Shown here: positions 39,044 through 48,189 of the stretch, piece by piece
How the letters are laid out: every line of letters starts with the position of its first letter
How positions within the stretch are numbered: the stretch's first letter is position 1
Source: Peribacillus sp. FSL P2-0133
Lineage (GTDB): Bacteria > Bacillota > Bacilli > Bacillales > DSM-1321
NCBI RefSeq assembly: GCF_037975445.1
Contig: NZ_CP150254.1
Location: 3,036,001 to 3,100,000 of the forward strand
Direction: 5' to 3'
Length of the DNA stretch: 64,000 nt
Position numbers and translations under genes: made by a program
The notes under the pieces: generated by a model
Database searches by the model: none
Told to the model about the DNA's origin: nothing
What the model saw: only the letters and a program-made list of their open reading frames with translations

Positions 39044-40164
39044 TGAGTATCCCTCGTTAATATATCTAACAGAGTTGTCATAACATATTTTTGTTCTTTT
39101 TCACTTAAATCATTAAAAAACGGAATTGCCAGAGATCGTTTTGCCAACATTTCACAGACTGGAAAATCACCTTCATTTGTTTGAAAAAGATCTTTATAAA
39201 AAGGTTGTAAATGTATCGATGGGAAATATGGTTTTGACTGAATGCCCTTTTTAAGAAGCTCTTCCAACACTTTATCTCGATTCGTATATTCAGGAAGCAA
39301 TACAGGATACACAAACCAGCTAATCGTTGCATGTTGATGATTTTTTAAGTACATCACTGGAACTTGGTATTCATTTATGAGCTTATGGTATTGTTCGGCA
39401 ACCTTCTCTCGTTTTTTTAAGATTTCTGGAAGTCTTTCCATTTGGGCAACACCTATAGCCGCATGGATATCTGAAAGTCTATAATTGTATCCGAGCCTTT
39501 CATGGCTTAACCATTCATTGCTTATGCTTCTACCCTGATTTCGTAGACTGGCTGCCATGTTATATATTTGTTCATCATTCGTAACTAACATTCCTCCCTC
39601 ACCCGTTGTTATTTGTTTGTTAGGGTAAAAGGCAAATACACTTACATCTCCAAAGGTTCCGGCAAGCCTGCCATTCCAGGTAGCCCCGATTGCTTCACAA
39701 GCATCCTCAATGATCCTTAAATTATATTTTTTGGCTATTTTAACAATTTCATCCATATTGCAAGGGTGACCGAATATATGGACAACTAAAATGGCTTTTG
39801 TTTTATCAGTAATTGCTTTTTCTATTAAACTTTCATCCATAACGGTTGTATCAGGATGAACATCCACGAAAACAGGCTTTACTCCTTCATAGAGTAAACA
39901 ATTACTTGAAGCCACAAAACTATACGGTGACGTAATAACCTCATCACCTTCCTTTAGTCCCAATGCCTTAACTGCAACATGCAGAGCACTAGTACCACTA
40001 TTCATTCCTACTGCATAGGAAACGTTTAATAAATCTTGGAATTTCCGCTCAAACTCGATAATTTTGTTCCCTAAACTTAATTCCCCTGTATTCAAAACAT
40101 CCATTACATATGTCTTTTCTATGTGAGTTATATCAGGCTTAGATAATGGAATTTGCACATACAT
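39040..40164 (-). CDS. DegT/DnrJ/EryC1 sugar aminotransferase (LegC/PglE, SpsC-like)
   Basis: A 374-residue PLP enzyme of the DegT family, with MNSGTSALHVAVKALGLKEGDEV, the IIEDACEAIGATW segment and the PLP lysine in FAFYPNKQITTGEGGML. It transfers an amino group to C4 of a 4-keto-6-deoxy-UDP-GlcNAc. It is the first gene of the minus-strand nonulosonate operon, and the 4,6-dehydratase that would make its substrate is divergently transcribed from the same intergenic region. Confidence 0.88.
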   Translation of the reverse strand: MYVQIPLSKPDITHIEKTYVMDVLNTGELSLGNKIIEFERKFQDLLNVSYAVGMNSGTSALHVAVKALGLKEGDEVITSPYSFVASSNCLLYEGVKPVFVDVHPDTTVMDESLIEKAITDKTKAILVVHIFGHPCNMDEIVKIAKKYNLRIIEDACEAIGATWNGRLAGTFGDVSVFAFYPNKQITTGEGGMLVTNDEQIYNMAASLRNQGRSISNEWLSHERLGYNYRLSDIHAAIGVAQMERLPEILKKREKVAEQYHKLINEYQVPVMYLKNHQHATISWFVYPVLLPEYTNRDKVLEELLKKGIQSKPYFPSIHLQPFYKDLFQTNEGDFPVCEMLAKRSLAIPFFNDLSEKEQKYVMTTLLDILTRDTQ

Positions 40165-40617
40165 TCTCCTTTCTATTCTAAATAAGGGCTTATTCTAAAA
40201 TATTCTTTTTGGATTCAACCTCTAAAAATCACTCAGATCCCGATGGTTTTTATTTAAGGGGCTATTGGCTATGCTTTTACTCTAGTCATTCAACCCTTTA
40301 TGAGTTTTGTACTTAACGTAAAACCGAAGTCTTTTTATTATATTAAGATAAGGAATTTCTGTTCACACCAAAAACCTAGCCTATCAATAAAAGGCGCATC
40401 CCCATGTTTTGCCTCCATTCGATATTTCTCATAAAATACTTTACCCAAGGAAAATATTATCATTCCAACATTATTCTTCAATTAAAAGGAGCTTTCCAAA
40501 TCTTTTCTAGTTTTACTTGTAAAATGTTTGAATTCACTAACGCCTTTTGTTATAGATCTACATAATATGATTAATGATAATTTTTACCAATTCTTATTAA
40601 TTAGGAGGTTTTATATT
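40165..40617. promoter_or_regulatory. divergent promoter region of the nonulosonate operons
   Basis: A 450-bp AT-rich region between the aminotransferase (minus) and the dehydratase (plus). CATAAAATA near 40432 resembles the -10 of mother-cell sigma factors (SigE/SigK: CATAnnnTA), but no matching -35 could be fixed. No supported gene inside. Confidence 0.35.
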
Positions 40618-41643
40618 TTGCAGGGTTCTTCTTTAAATATTAATCCTGATCTATATGATCATTATCAAGATAAAGTCATTCTCATTACTGGCGGCACTGG
40701 TTCAATTGGCAGTCAAATTGTAATGGAACTAGTCAAATATTCTCCTAAAAAAATCATTATTTATAGTAAAGACGATAGCAAACAATATTTAATGAAAAAA
40801 AGAATGAAAGAATTTAATAACATTTATTATATACTAGGGGATATTCGCGATTTCCAGAGAGTGGAATATGTATCACGTGGGGTAGATTATATTTTTCATA
40901 CTGCTGCATTGAAACAGGTACCTATATGCGAAGAAAATCCAGATGAGGCCATAAAAACAAACCTTTTAGGGAGTCTAAATATTATTGAAGCTGCCATAAA
41001 TAATGGAGTAAAGAAAGTTATAAATATTAGTACTGATAAGGCAGTCAACCCGACAAACACCATGGGGGTAACAAAACTTTTAGCAGAAAAATTATTTAAG
41101 CAGGCTAATTTAAAATTAAATAATCACCATACAAAGTTCTCTTCTGTTCGTTTTGGGAATGTTCTCGGCTCACGCGGTTCTGTCTTTCCTCTCCTATTTG
41201 AACAGCTTATGAATCAAGAGCCCTTGACCATTACCGACCTTGGAATGACACGTTTTTTTATGTCTATCAAAGAAGCAGTTCTACTTACTATTAAGGCAGG
41301 CGCTTATGCTGAGGGCGAAGAAATATACATTCTTAAAATGAAAGCTTTAATGCTTTCAGATCTAGTAGTTGGTTTAAAAGAGTATTCAAAACAAAAACAG
41401 GTAAAAGAACCTGAAGTGCAAATTATTGGAATAAGACAAGGAGAAAAATTATACGAAGAATTGGTACTGGAATCGGAACTTGAAAATTTGTATGAAAACG
41501 AAGAGATGTATGTAATTTCGCCTAACTCCCCCGATACAACCCTATTCAAAAAATTATACTTATCTGATTATCGATCAGATAAAGTTAATCTAATTACTCA
41601 GAAGGAAGTTCTCCAAATACTCAAGGATCTTGACCGAACATGA
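40618..41643 (+). CDS. UDP-GlcNAc 4,6-dehydratase, retaining PglF/CapD type
   Basis: A 341-residue SDR enzyme. I place the start at TTG 40618, behind a perfect AGGAGG with nine-base spacing; the longer frame from 40528 has no ribosome binding site. NAD motif: ITGGTGSIGSQ. The catalytic segment reads STDKAVNPTNTMGVTK, with Met where PseB/FlaA1 enzymes have Tyr; Met is characteristic of PglF/CapD. It makes UDP-4-keto-6-deoxy-GlcNAc. The long N-terminal membrane part of full-length PglF is absent, as in short LegB-like enzymes. It overlaps the acetyltransferase gene by four bases. Confidence 0.85.
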   Translation: MQGSSLNINPDLYDHYQDKVILITGGTGSIGSQIVMELVKYSPKKIIIYSKDDSKQYLMKKRMKEFNNIYYILGDIRDFQRVEYVSRGVDYIFHTAALKQVPICEENPDEAIKTNLLGSLNIIEAAINNGVKKVINISTDKAVNPTNTMGVTKLLAEKLFKQANLKLNNHHTKFSSVRFGNVLGSRGSVFPLLFEQLMNQEPLTITDLGMTRFFMSIKEAVLLTIKAGAYAEGEEIYILKMKALMLSDLVVGLKEYSKQKQVKEPEVQIIGIRQGEKLYEELVLESELENLYENEEMYVISPNSPDTTLFKKLYLSDYRSDKVNLITQKEVLQILKDLDRT

Positions 41644-42296
41644 AGTGGGGAATAATCGGGACAGGAGGTCACAGTAAAGTAGTTCTTGAAGCCATTAAAT
41701 CCTTCGGTCATTATGTTCAGGTTACTTGTTTTTCAAAAGCACTTCCTAATCATCCCTTTTTCCTTCCATATCCGATCGTATTAGATGAAGAAAAAATGAT
41801 TCATTTGCATGAAAATACTATTGATAGTTGGCATGTAGCGATTGGAGATATTTCCATCAGGGAAAAAAAGCTAGAACAGTTAGAACAAAATAAACTAATC
41901 ATTTCTTCTATTATTCACAAGAACTCTATTGTTAGCCCTTCTGCAACTATAGATGAAGGTACCTTTGTAAATGCAGGTGCAGTAGTTAATGCGTCTACAA
42001 GAATTGGTAGAGGCTGTATTATCAATACCTCTGCAAGCATTGATCACGATTGTATGATAGGTGATTTTGTAAATATTGGACCAGGTTCCCGTTTAGCAGG
42101 TCATGTTTCAGTTGGAACAAAAACTGAAATAGGAACTGGGGTTTCTGTGGCACCACATGTAAAAATAGGAAAAGGCTGTATAATCGGGATAGGTTCTGTG
42201 GTAGTAAAAAACATACCAGACTTCAGCTTGGCTTATGGTGTTCCAGCTCAAGTAATAAAACTTTTAGAGGACAAACAGTGTAAGAAAACCATATAG
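41640..42296 (+). CDS. sugar N-acetyltransferase (PglD/NeuD/LegH type)
   Basis: A 218-residue protein with an N-terminal nucleotide-sugar-binding Rossmann piece (GIIGTGGHSKVV) and a C-terminal left-handed beta-helix of hexapeptide repeats (IGRGCIINTSASIDHDCMIGDF, then IGKGCIIGIGSVV). The catalytic base His lies in SIDHDC. It acetylates the 4-amino group of the sugar produced by the DegT enzyme, giving UDP-diacetamidobacillosamine, the precursor for NeuC. The gene is translationally coupled to the dehydratase. Confidence 0.87.
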   Translation: MKWGIIGTGGHSKVVLEAIKSFGHYVQVTCFSKALPNHPFFLPYPIVLDEEKMIHLHENTIDSWHVAIGDISIREKKLEQLEQNKLIISSIIHKNSIVSPSATIDEGTFVNAGAVVNASTRIGRGCIINTSASIDHDCMIGDFVNIGPGSRLAGHVSVGTKTEIGTGVSVAPHVKIGKGCIIGIGSVVVKNIPDFSLAYGVPAQVIKLLEDKQCKKTI

Positions 42297-42437
42297 ATTT
42301 AATCTTGCTTACCTTAATCTATATAAATATTAACCATTTTTCTCAAATTCCACTATTTATCCATAACAATCATTCCAATTATTTCATATAACTAATGGAT
42401 GAAAGTCAAATTTTTGCTAAAAAAAGGGGATTAAGAT

Positions 42438-42803
42438 ATGTCAGTACTATACTCAACAGGTCCTGTTGAAAACATGAATGGTGACGGTTCCTTAGACCCA
42501 TCATTTACGTTGGACAAGCTTTTTTATACTCTCGTAGTAAACATTCTAAATAATAATGAAAGAAAGAGTACCGGAATAATAATAGAAGTCTACGATGTAG
42601 ATGGTCTAAAAACCAGAGTAGGACGGTATAAGGGTGAAGTAGAGGAACAATATGGTTACACTTCTGAATTAGACGTATCTGAATTAAACCGTTTTGAAAT
42701 TCAAATAGAGCTACGCAAAGACGATGTCCTCGCATCTGTGACCGGGAAAAATGCTTTAGGAGAAATTATAAGAGAACTGCCGTTAACACGCATAAAATCA
42801 TAA
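42438..42803 (+). CDS. hypothetical 121-aa beta-rich protein, possible surface component
   Basis: A 121-residue protein with AAAAGGGGA upstream and a terminator downstream. There is no signal peptide. The sequence alternates hydrophobic residues (LVVNILNNNERKSTGIIIEV; RFEIQIELRKDDVLASV) as in a compact beta sandwich. It follows the dehydratase/acetyltransferase genes by 140 bases on the same strand. Short beta-sandwich proteins of this look occur beside spore-surface genes, so it may be a glycan acceptor or coat component. No family is recognised, so this is inference. Confidence 0.6.
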   Translation: MSVLYSTGPVENMNGDGSLDPSFTLDKLFYTLVVNILNNNERKSTGIIIEVYDVDGLKTRVGRYKGEVEEQYGYTSELDVSELNRFEIQIELRKDDVLASVTGKNALGEIIRELPLTRIKS

Positions 42804-42825
42804 AAAGCTACTTTAATCATCGTGT

Positions 42826-42871
42826 TTAAGCAAGCTAACATAACTGGTTTTTACTGTGGCTTGCTTTTTTT
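42826..42871 (+). terminator. rho-independent terminator
   Basis: AAGCAAGC (42828-42835) pairs with GCTTGCTT (42859-42866) and runs into T residues, 25 bases after the preceding stop. Confidence 0.7.
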
Positions 42872-42964
42872 AGAGTATATGAATTGCAGACTTAAATGCG
42901 ACACCTAGAAAAAAAGCCCTACTTGCCTCTTGTAAAATAGAAGTTACCACACAACTTTTTACAT

Positions 42965-43455
42965 GGAGGACGAGTATGAACTTACCACATTTGAGCGTGG
43001 ACAACTAGAAGTGCTCCATACACTAGGGCATTCTACAAGAGGAAATTAGTGCTGTTCTTAATCGTCATCATTCCTGTTTTGAGCGTGAGTATCCATAAAT
43101 ATAAGCTCTATATATAATATAACAGCTAGGAAGCTCAAGAGCAGTATGCTGAGCGCCGTAAAACTTGAAAACCCTTTGGAAAGTATTCTTTAGACTTAGC
43201 CAAACAGATTCCAAAGTAGGATCATACACGGTAACCTGAACTAATTCAATTTCCTAACAGAGTAATTATCTTTTTAAACAAATTATTACTGGCTTTATCA
43301 CGGGAAGTTATTACCATACTGAGTCATTAATGATATCGCGCCAAAATCCAAGAGAGACCCGGGCAGTTTTAATGTTGGCACCTCCATCTAAAAATGCCCA
43401 AAGGAAGTAAAAACACTTGAAATATTTGGTCATTGGAAACTAGATTCATTACCTC
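42965..43455 (+). pseudogene. IS30-family transposase remnant
   Basis: Plus-strand pieces in different frames read TTFERGQLEVLHTLGHSTR (N-terminal HTH), A-Q-E-Q-Y-A-E-R-R-K and, near the end, CPKEVKTLEIFGHWKLD, the FGHWE(L)D region with the first catalytic Asp of IS30 transposases. Stops, frameshifts and a large internal deletion show it is dead. No terminal repeats recognised. Confidence 0.75.
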
Positions 43456-43584
43456 CTCTTTTGTTATCATTAACAAAGTTGACGTGATTGATATTTTTTA
43501 ATCTTACTGACTGAAGCAGAGATTCCATCATTATTTTTTATCCACTAATATCCCACTTAGTAAAATTCACTACTTCTTTTTTCC

Positions 43585-44589
43585 TTATTTATTGTACTTA
43601 TTGTACCAATTTACAAAATGAGTTAAACCTTCTTCTATTGTTGTTGAAGGATAGAACCCCACATCAGCATGCAAATCGGCAATATCTGCATATGTCTCCT
43701 TAACATCTCCCTGTTGCATTGGTAAGAATTCTATTTTTGCCTTTTTGCCAATTAGTTTCTCTAATGTGTTAATGAAATCCATTAATTTTATGGGCTTATT
43801 GTTACCGATATTATAAATTTTGTATGGGGCATAACTTGAACTTGAATCAGGATTAGCTCTATCCCATCCAATATTACAAACCGGTGGTTTATCAAGTAAT
43901 CGGATTATTCCTTCAACAATATCATCAATATAAGTAAAGTCTCTTCTCATATCCCCATTATTAAAAACTTTTATTGTATTCTCTTCAATAATATTTTTAG
44001 TAAAAGAGTAATAAGCCATATCAGGTCTCCCCCATGGACCATACACCGTAAAGAAACGGAGTCCAGTAGTTGGAATATTATATAAATGACTATAAGTATG
44101 AGCCATTAATTCATTAGACTTTTTAGTGGCAGCATATAAACTTACTGGATGATCCACTGGGTCTTTGGTTGAGAAGGGGATATTAATATTTGCTCCATAT
44201 ACAGAACTTGAGGATGCATAAATTAAGTGCTTTACATTATTTTGTCGACAGACCTCTAAGATATTTACAAACCCAACTAGGTTGGAATTAACATAAGAAT
44301 CCGGGTTGTCTATGCTATAACGCACTCCAGCCTGAGCTGCTAAGTTGATGACTATATCAATGGTTCTGTCTTTAAATAATTGATTTAATTTTTCTTTATT
44401 CAACAAATCCATTTTATGGAATTCGAAATCGGGGTTTTCTTCTAATATCTTGAGTCGATTGTTCTTTAAAGAAACATCATAATAATCATTAATATTGTCT
44501 ACTCCTATAACATTGATATCTTGGGCTAACAAACGTTTTGTTAAATGGAAACCAATGAAACCTGCAGCCCCTGTTACAATAATGTTCAT
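43585..44589 (-). CDS. UDP-glucuronate 4-epimerase (CapI-like)
   Basis: A 334-residue extended SDR starting at ATG 44589 (GAAAGGA upstream; the 22-residue longer frame lacks a start signal). Rossmann motif TGAAGFIGFHL; DNINDYYDVSLKNNRL is the characteristic block of UDP-glucuronate 4-epimerases; catalytic SSSSVYG and YAATK; RFFTVYGPWGRPDMAYY also fits this group. It converts UDP-GlcA, made by the nearby Ugd, into UDP-GalA for an acidic surface polysaccharide. It stands alone with long spacers on both sides. Confidence 0.85.
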   Translation of the reverse strand: MNIIVTGAAGFIGFHLTKRLLAQDINVIGVDNINDYYDVSLKNNRLKILEENPDFEFHKMDLLNKEKLNQLFKDRTIDIVINLAAQAGVRYSIDNPDSYVNSNLVGFVNILEVCRQNNVKHLIYASSSSVYGANINIPFSTKDPVDHPVSLYAATKKSNELMAHTYSHLYNIPTTGLRFFTVYGPWGRPDMAYYSFTKNIIEENTIKVFNNGDMRRDFTYIDDIVEGIIRLLDKPPVCNIGWDRANPDSSSSYAPYKIYNIGNNKPIKLMDFINTLEKLIGKKAKIEFLPMQQGDVKETYADIADLHADVGFYPSTTIEEGLTHFVNWYNKYNK

Positions 44590-44987
44590 AGTATTGATTT
44601 CAATCCTTTCTATACAATAGGATTTTGACACCTTTCTGGAACACTGAGTAAGCATCCGTATTTATATATATTGATACTTTCGATCCTTTACAATAACAGA
44701 ACAGTGTTCATTATGACGGATATAAAGAGGAAGCAAACTCAAAATCTTCATGGGGGAGAGACTTACGTTTTATTCGTAATCCACCAATGACATGATATCC
44801 TTTTTCGCTTTAAGCCTTATGAGTTTTCCACTCTTATACCCGCTGTGAACTAGCACCTACGAATGAAGTTTAAGCTAAAACGATCTCGGAAACCGTTGAA
44901 TGCAAAATCACCATAGGTTTTGATATGCTCATTTTTGTGATAACTAAAACTTCAACAATTAGGAGTAATACCTTTTTAATTTTTTCG
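44590..44987. other. 400-bp intergenic region
   Basis: No supported frame, RNA or clear terminator between the epimerase and the tandem kinase-like gene. Confidence 0.4.
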
Positions 44988-46190
44988 TTAGGATTCAGTT
45001 GATTCAGTTACATATAGCGTATTTTCATTTTCATCTAATGGGATTGGTGTTTTTGTCCATTCAGCATACGTACCAGGGTCTATCGCCTTCACTTGTTTTA
45101 GAAAAGAATCTAAAAAATTTCTTTCTCGCAGGTCTTTAAATAACTCGAGAGGTCTATTTTGTTCACGTGAAAACGAGTACACATGGTCGACTAATTTAAA
45201 ACCATTCCTGGTTATAATAATATGCCGTAATGGGGCATCAATTTGCTTAAAACCTGATTTTTCCATTGTTTTTAATATATAGAGTAAACGTTTTGTTATG
45301 TCCTCAGAAAGTACAGATTGTTTTTTAAGAAACGTATTTAAATCTGGTCCTAATAGATATTCCATTAAAATATAATTTGGTCCTGTTTCAAAGACTTTCG
45401 GGATAAAAGGCAAGTCTTGACTTGATAAAAGAACCATTTTTTCCTGATTTGCATGTTCAGTTTTTCCGTAAAGTTTTACGCATGAGTCTTCAGACACTCG
45501 ATAAACAGCACCTTGATGCCCTTTTCCAATGAGTGTTTGTGTTATAGCGCTATCCACTTTTACTCCATTCCCTGACCCTCCTGAGAGGACGGGAATGTTT
45601 CTAAAGTCCAAACTATTTTGATTGAAATAATCCTCCCACTCATTGAAGGTGTCCGGTTCGAGCTTTTTCACTTGGGCTAAGAACGAATCCTTTAAAAGGA
45701 TTATTTTTAAATCTCTTAATAATTTTAATGGTACAGGATGCATTCTTTTAAAGGAATTTACATGGTCAATCACCTTAAGTTCCTCATTACCAACGACAAA
45801 AATATGGCGTAGGGGAGCATCTATCATGGTGAATTTTGCTTGTTTTAATTCCCTTAATATATAGAGGAGTTTCTTTACTATAGAATCAGGGATATACGTA
45901 CAATTTCTCAGGTATTCTTTTAAGGTTGGAGCATTAAAATATTCCATGACTATATAGTTTGGTCCTGTATCATATACCAAAGGCATAAAGGGTAGATTTT
46001 TTCCAGCATTAAGAGCTTCATCCTCCATTTCCGCTTGTACCGGGTCTGAATAGATTTTTACACATTTATCTTCTGAAAGTTTAAATACTGCACCTTGAGC
46101 ACCCATTCCAATCAGCGAATAGGTTGTGGGATTATGAATTTCCAAAGATTTTTCACCTTTGGTTACAGTAATGGTTTTAAAATTCTCCAT
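44988..46190 (-). CDS. tandem-duplicated kinase-fold protein (YrzF-like)
   Basis: A 400-residue protein made of two copies (about 1-190 and 210-390) of a small eukaryotic-type kinase fold. Each has a glycine loop (IGMGAQGAVF; IGKGHQGAVY), a VAIK-like lysine (KCVKIY; SCVKLY), a hinge (NYIVMEYF; NYILMEYL), IDAPLRHI in place of HRD..N and an IDH motif in place of DFG. The start overlaps the GT4 gene stop by 14 bases, so the two are coupled. Single-domain relatives occur at 52812-53408 and, broken, at 56643-57290. It may phosphorylate sugar or protein in coat assembly, or be a pseudokinase scaffold. Confidence 0.75.
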   Translation of the reverse strand: MENFKTITVTKGEKSLEIHNPTTYSLIGMGAQGAVFKLSEDKCVKIYSDPVQAEMEDEALNAGKNLPFMPLVYDTGPNYIVMEYFNAPTLKEYLRNCTYIPDSIVKKLLYILRELKQAKFTMIDAPLRHIFVVGNEELKVIDHVNSFKRMHPVPLKLLRDLKIILLKDSFLAQVKKLEPDTFNEWEDYFNQNSLDFRNIPVLSGGSGNGVKVDSAITQTLIGKGHQGAVYRVSEDSCVKLYGKTEHANQEKMVLLSSQDLPFIPKVFETGPNYILMEYLLGPDLNTFLKKQSVLSEDITKRLLYILKTMEKSGFKQIDAPLRHIIITRNGFKLVDHVYSFSREQNRPLELFKDLRERNFLDSFLKQVKAIDPGTYAEWTKTPIPLDENENTLYVTESTES

Positions 46191-47832
46191 GATCTCCTCC
46201 TAACTGCTCATCCATCGACTTCTGTTGAAACTGTTGAATTTTATTAAGGGCTTTTTTAACTTTTTCGGATTTTTGAGCCTTATTTTTATTTTTACGAGAT
46301 GCTATTGTTTCCTCATTACCTTTAGTCTTTTGTTGAATCTTTGCTTTTTTGTCTTTTTTATTAGATGCTACATGTTTATCTTTGACTTTATCTTTAGTCT
46401 GCTGCTTAAGCTGCTGAAGCTTTGGAAGCTGTTGAAGCTGTTGAAGCTGCTGAAGCTGTTGAAGCCGTGGAAGCTGTTGAAGCTGTGGAAGCTGTTGAAG
46501 CTGTTGAAGCCCTTGATGCTTTTGATGCTCTTGATGCTCTTGATGCTCTTGATGCTGTTGATGCTGTTGCATATAAATAAGGGCTTTTCTGGCTAAACCG
46601 GCTTTTTTTCTAGGCGCTATTGTTTCGCCATCATACTTATCTTGCTGTTGAGGCTTTGTAGTCTCCTTAAGGGTATTTTTATCTATTTGGCGAGGTGTTA
46701 CTGAATTTTGTTTACTTACTTTATAAGGGGCTAAAAGTTCATCATAAAATTCAGCTTGTTGTTGAAGCTGATGGACGAGGTTAAAGTTTTGTTCGATTTT
46801 TTGACGAGCCACTACTGTATATGTTTCCCATAATTCTCTGTTAGTTAGCATAAATTCAAGAGCATCTGCCAGTTCATCTGCATTATTTTCTTGTACTAAA
46901 ACACCCTCTTTGTTATTTGTTATTAATTCAGGGATGCCGGCATGATTGGTCGAAATCACTGGTACCCCAATCGCCATAGCTTCTTTTAATGTATTAGGTA
47001 TACCTTCTACATCTCCATCGGCGGCTTCTAGGCTCGCGGCGCAAAATAAATCTGCATTGGTCAATTGTTCTCGTACTTGATCTTTAGGTAGATGATTTAA
47101 TAAATGAAAAGAGTCTCCTAAATTAAGTTGATTTGCCAAAGAAATGAGATATTCTTCAAGCTCCCCTCTTCCGATGATCGTCAAGGTTGCATTTGGAAAT
47201 TTATCTTTGATTTTTTGAAAAGCTTGCATTAAGATGTGATGTCCTTTTTTTTCCACCAACCTACCGATGGATAAAATGTTTTGAGAGCCCCCTTTATGTG
47301 GAGTCCGGTATTTGAATTCGTTAAGGTCAACGCCACCATATAACACTCTAATTTTTTCTGATGGACAACCCCAAGCAATTAACCTATCTGCTAAATACTG
47401 ACAAACTGGAAAAAAACGCTCACCTCGATCAAATAGCATTTTCATGTTATCTAGATAGCCAATGGGCTGATTAGCTAGGGTTGCATCCCTGCCTCGAATA
47501 CTTGTTACCAACGGAAGGTTTGTTCCTTCTTTAAAAGGAAGTAATAACATCCCTAATTGACCATGGTGAGCATGTAAGAGGGAGATATCATTTCTTTCCA
47601 CATATTCTTTTGGTGAGAAAATTTCATTGAGATAATGAACTTTCTCATTCAAAAGGGAAAGATCTATCATATATTTAGGTTGTCGTACCATATGAATATA
47701 ATCATAATCAGGAACTTCTCGAATCTGTGGGATATATTGGGTCGGATCAACTCTTAAATTCAAATGCATAACTGTGTGCAAATTAATGTTCTCCTTTCTA
47801 GCATAGTAAGCAAATTTCCTGGACCTTTTCAA
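46177..47832 (-). CDS. GT4 glycosyltransferase with Gln/His/Leu-repeat tail
   Basis: A 551-residue protein: GT4 catalytic part to about residue 365 (LLHAHHGQLG; VLYGGVDLNEF; SIGRLVEKKGHH; EGIPNTLKEAMAIGVPVI; GIPELI), then a low-complexity tail with HQEHQEHQ units, many LQQ triplets and a Lys-rich end. The N-terminus aligns with the other two GT4 paralogues (KFAYYARKENI against IAYFVSENI), which favours TTG 47832. A TTG 51 bases downstream has a better ribosome binding site (AGAAAGGAG) and is the alternative. It is coupled to the tandem kinase-like gene. Probably cytoplasmic and involved in spore-surface glycosylation. Confidence 0.83.
   Translation of the reverse strand: MKRSRKFAYYARKENINLHTVMHLNLRVDPTQYIPQIREVPDYDYIHMVRQPKYMIDLSLLNEKVHYLNEIFSPKEYVERNDISLLHAHHGQLGMLLLPFKEGTNLPLVTSIRGRDATLANQPIGYLDNMKMLFDRGERFFPVCQYLADRLIAWGCPSEKIRVLYGGVDLNEFKYRTPHKGGSQNILSIGRLVEKKGHHILMQAFQKIKDKFPNATLTIIGRGELEEYLISLANQLNLGDSFHLLNHLPKDQVREQLTNADLFCAASLEAADGDVEGIPNTLKEAMAIGVPVISTNHAGIPELITNNKEGVLVQENNADELADALEFMLTNRELWETYTVVARQKIEQNFNLVHQLQQQAEFYDELLAPYKVSKQNSVTPRQIDKNTLKETTKPQQQDKYDGETIAPRKKAGLARKALIYMQQHQQHQEHQEHQEHQKHQGLQQLQQLPQLQQLPRLQQLQQLQQLQQLPKLQQLKQQTKDKVKDKHVASNKKDKKAKIQQKTKGNEETIASRKNKNKAQKSEKVKKALNKIQQFQQKSMDEQLGGDHGEF
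46400..46575. repeat. in-frame 9-bp and 12-bp repeats coding the Gln-rich tail
   Basis: GAAGCTGTT-type 9-bp units (LQQ on the minus strand) at about 46410-46510 are followed by GATGCTCTT-type units (HQE/HQQ) at about 46517-46570. All units are multiples of three. Confidence 0.85.
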
Positions 47833-48035
47833 GTATATTATGCAGGACTCTATAAGTACGCATGGACTAATAACATACAGTAAAGCTAAATGGCAGTGAG
47901 TATGCGTTTACTTAATGTAACGGTGAGTTAAGTAAGTGCTATGACACAAGAGTATTTGCAAACAATGATACTAATAATTGACGTTTTTCTATGGTTCTAA
48001 TGGTCGATGAAGATTTTTCTTTTATTTAAAGAAAT

Positions 48036-48070
48036 AAAAAAAAGCACCTAAGAACAATATCAAAGGTGCT
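48036..48070 (-). terminator. rho-independent terminator of the galU-ugd unit
   Basis: On the minus strand AGCACCT (48070 downward) pairs with AGGTGCT and is followed by eight T residues, about 120 bases after the ugd stop. The remaining 47833-48189 sequence holds no gene. Confidence 0.8.
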
Positions 48071-48189
48071 GCATTGCCAGTTTGCCCGCCTATAGAATAA
48101 CAACTCCCTCTTTGAATGGTTAAGTTAACCTAATATATGGCTTTAAAAAACCATGTTCTCGTTAATAAAGTGTTAGAAAAAGTTTCGTT

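Noticed and set aside
46225..46596. Plus-strand Leu/Lys-rich frame
   Set aside because: Antisense of the Gln/His/Leu repeats in the minus-strand GT4 gene.
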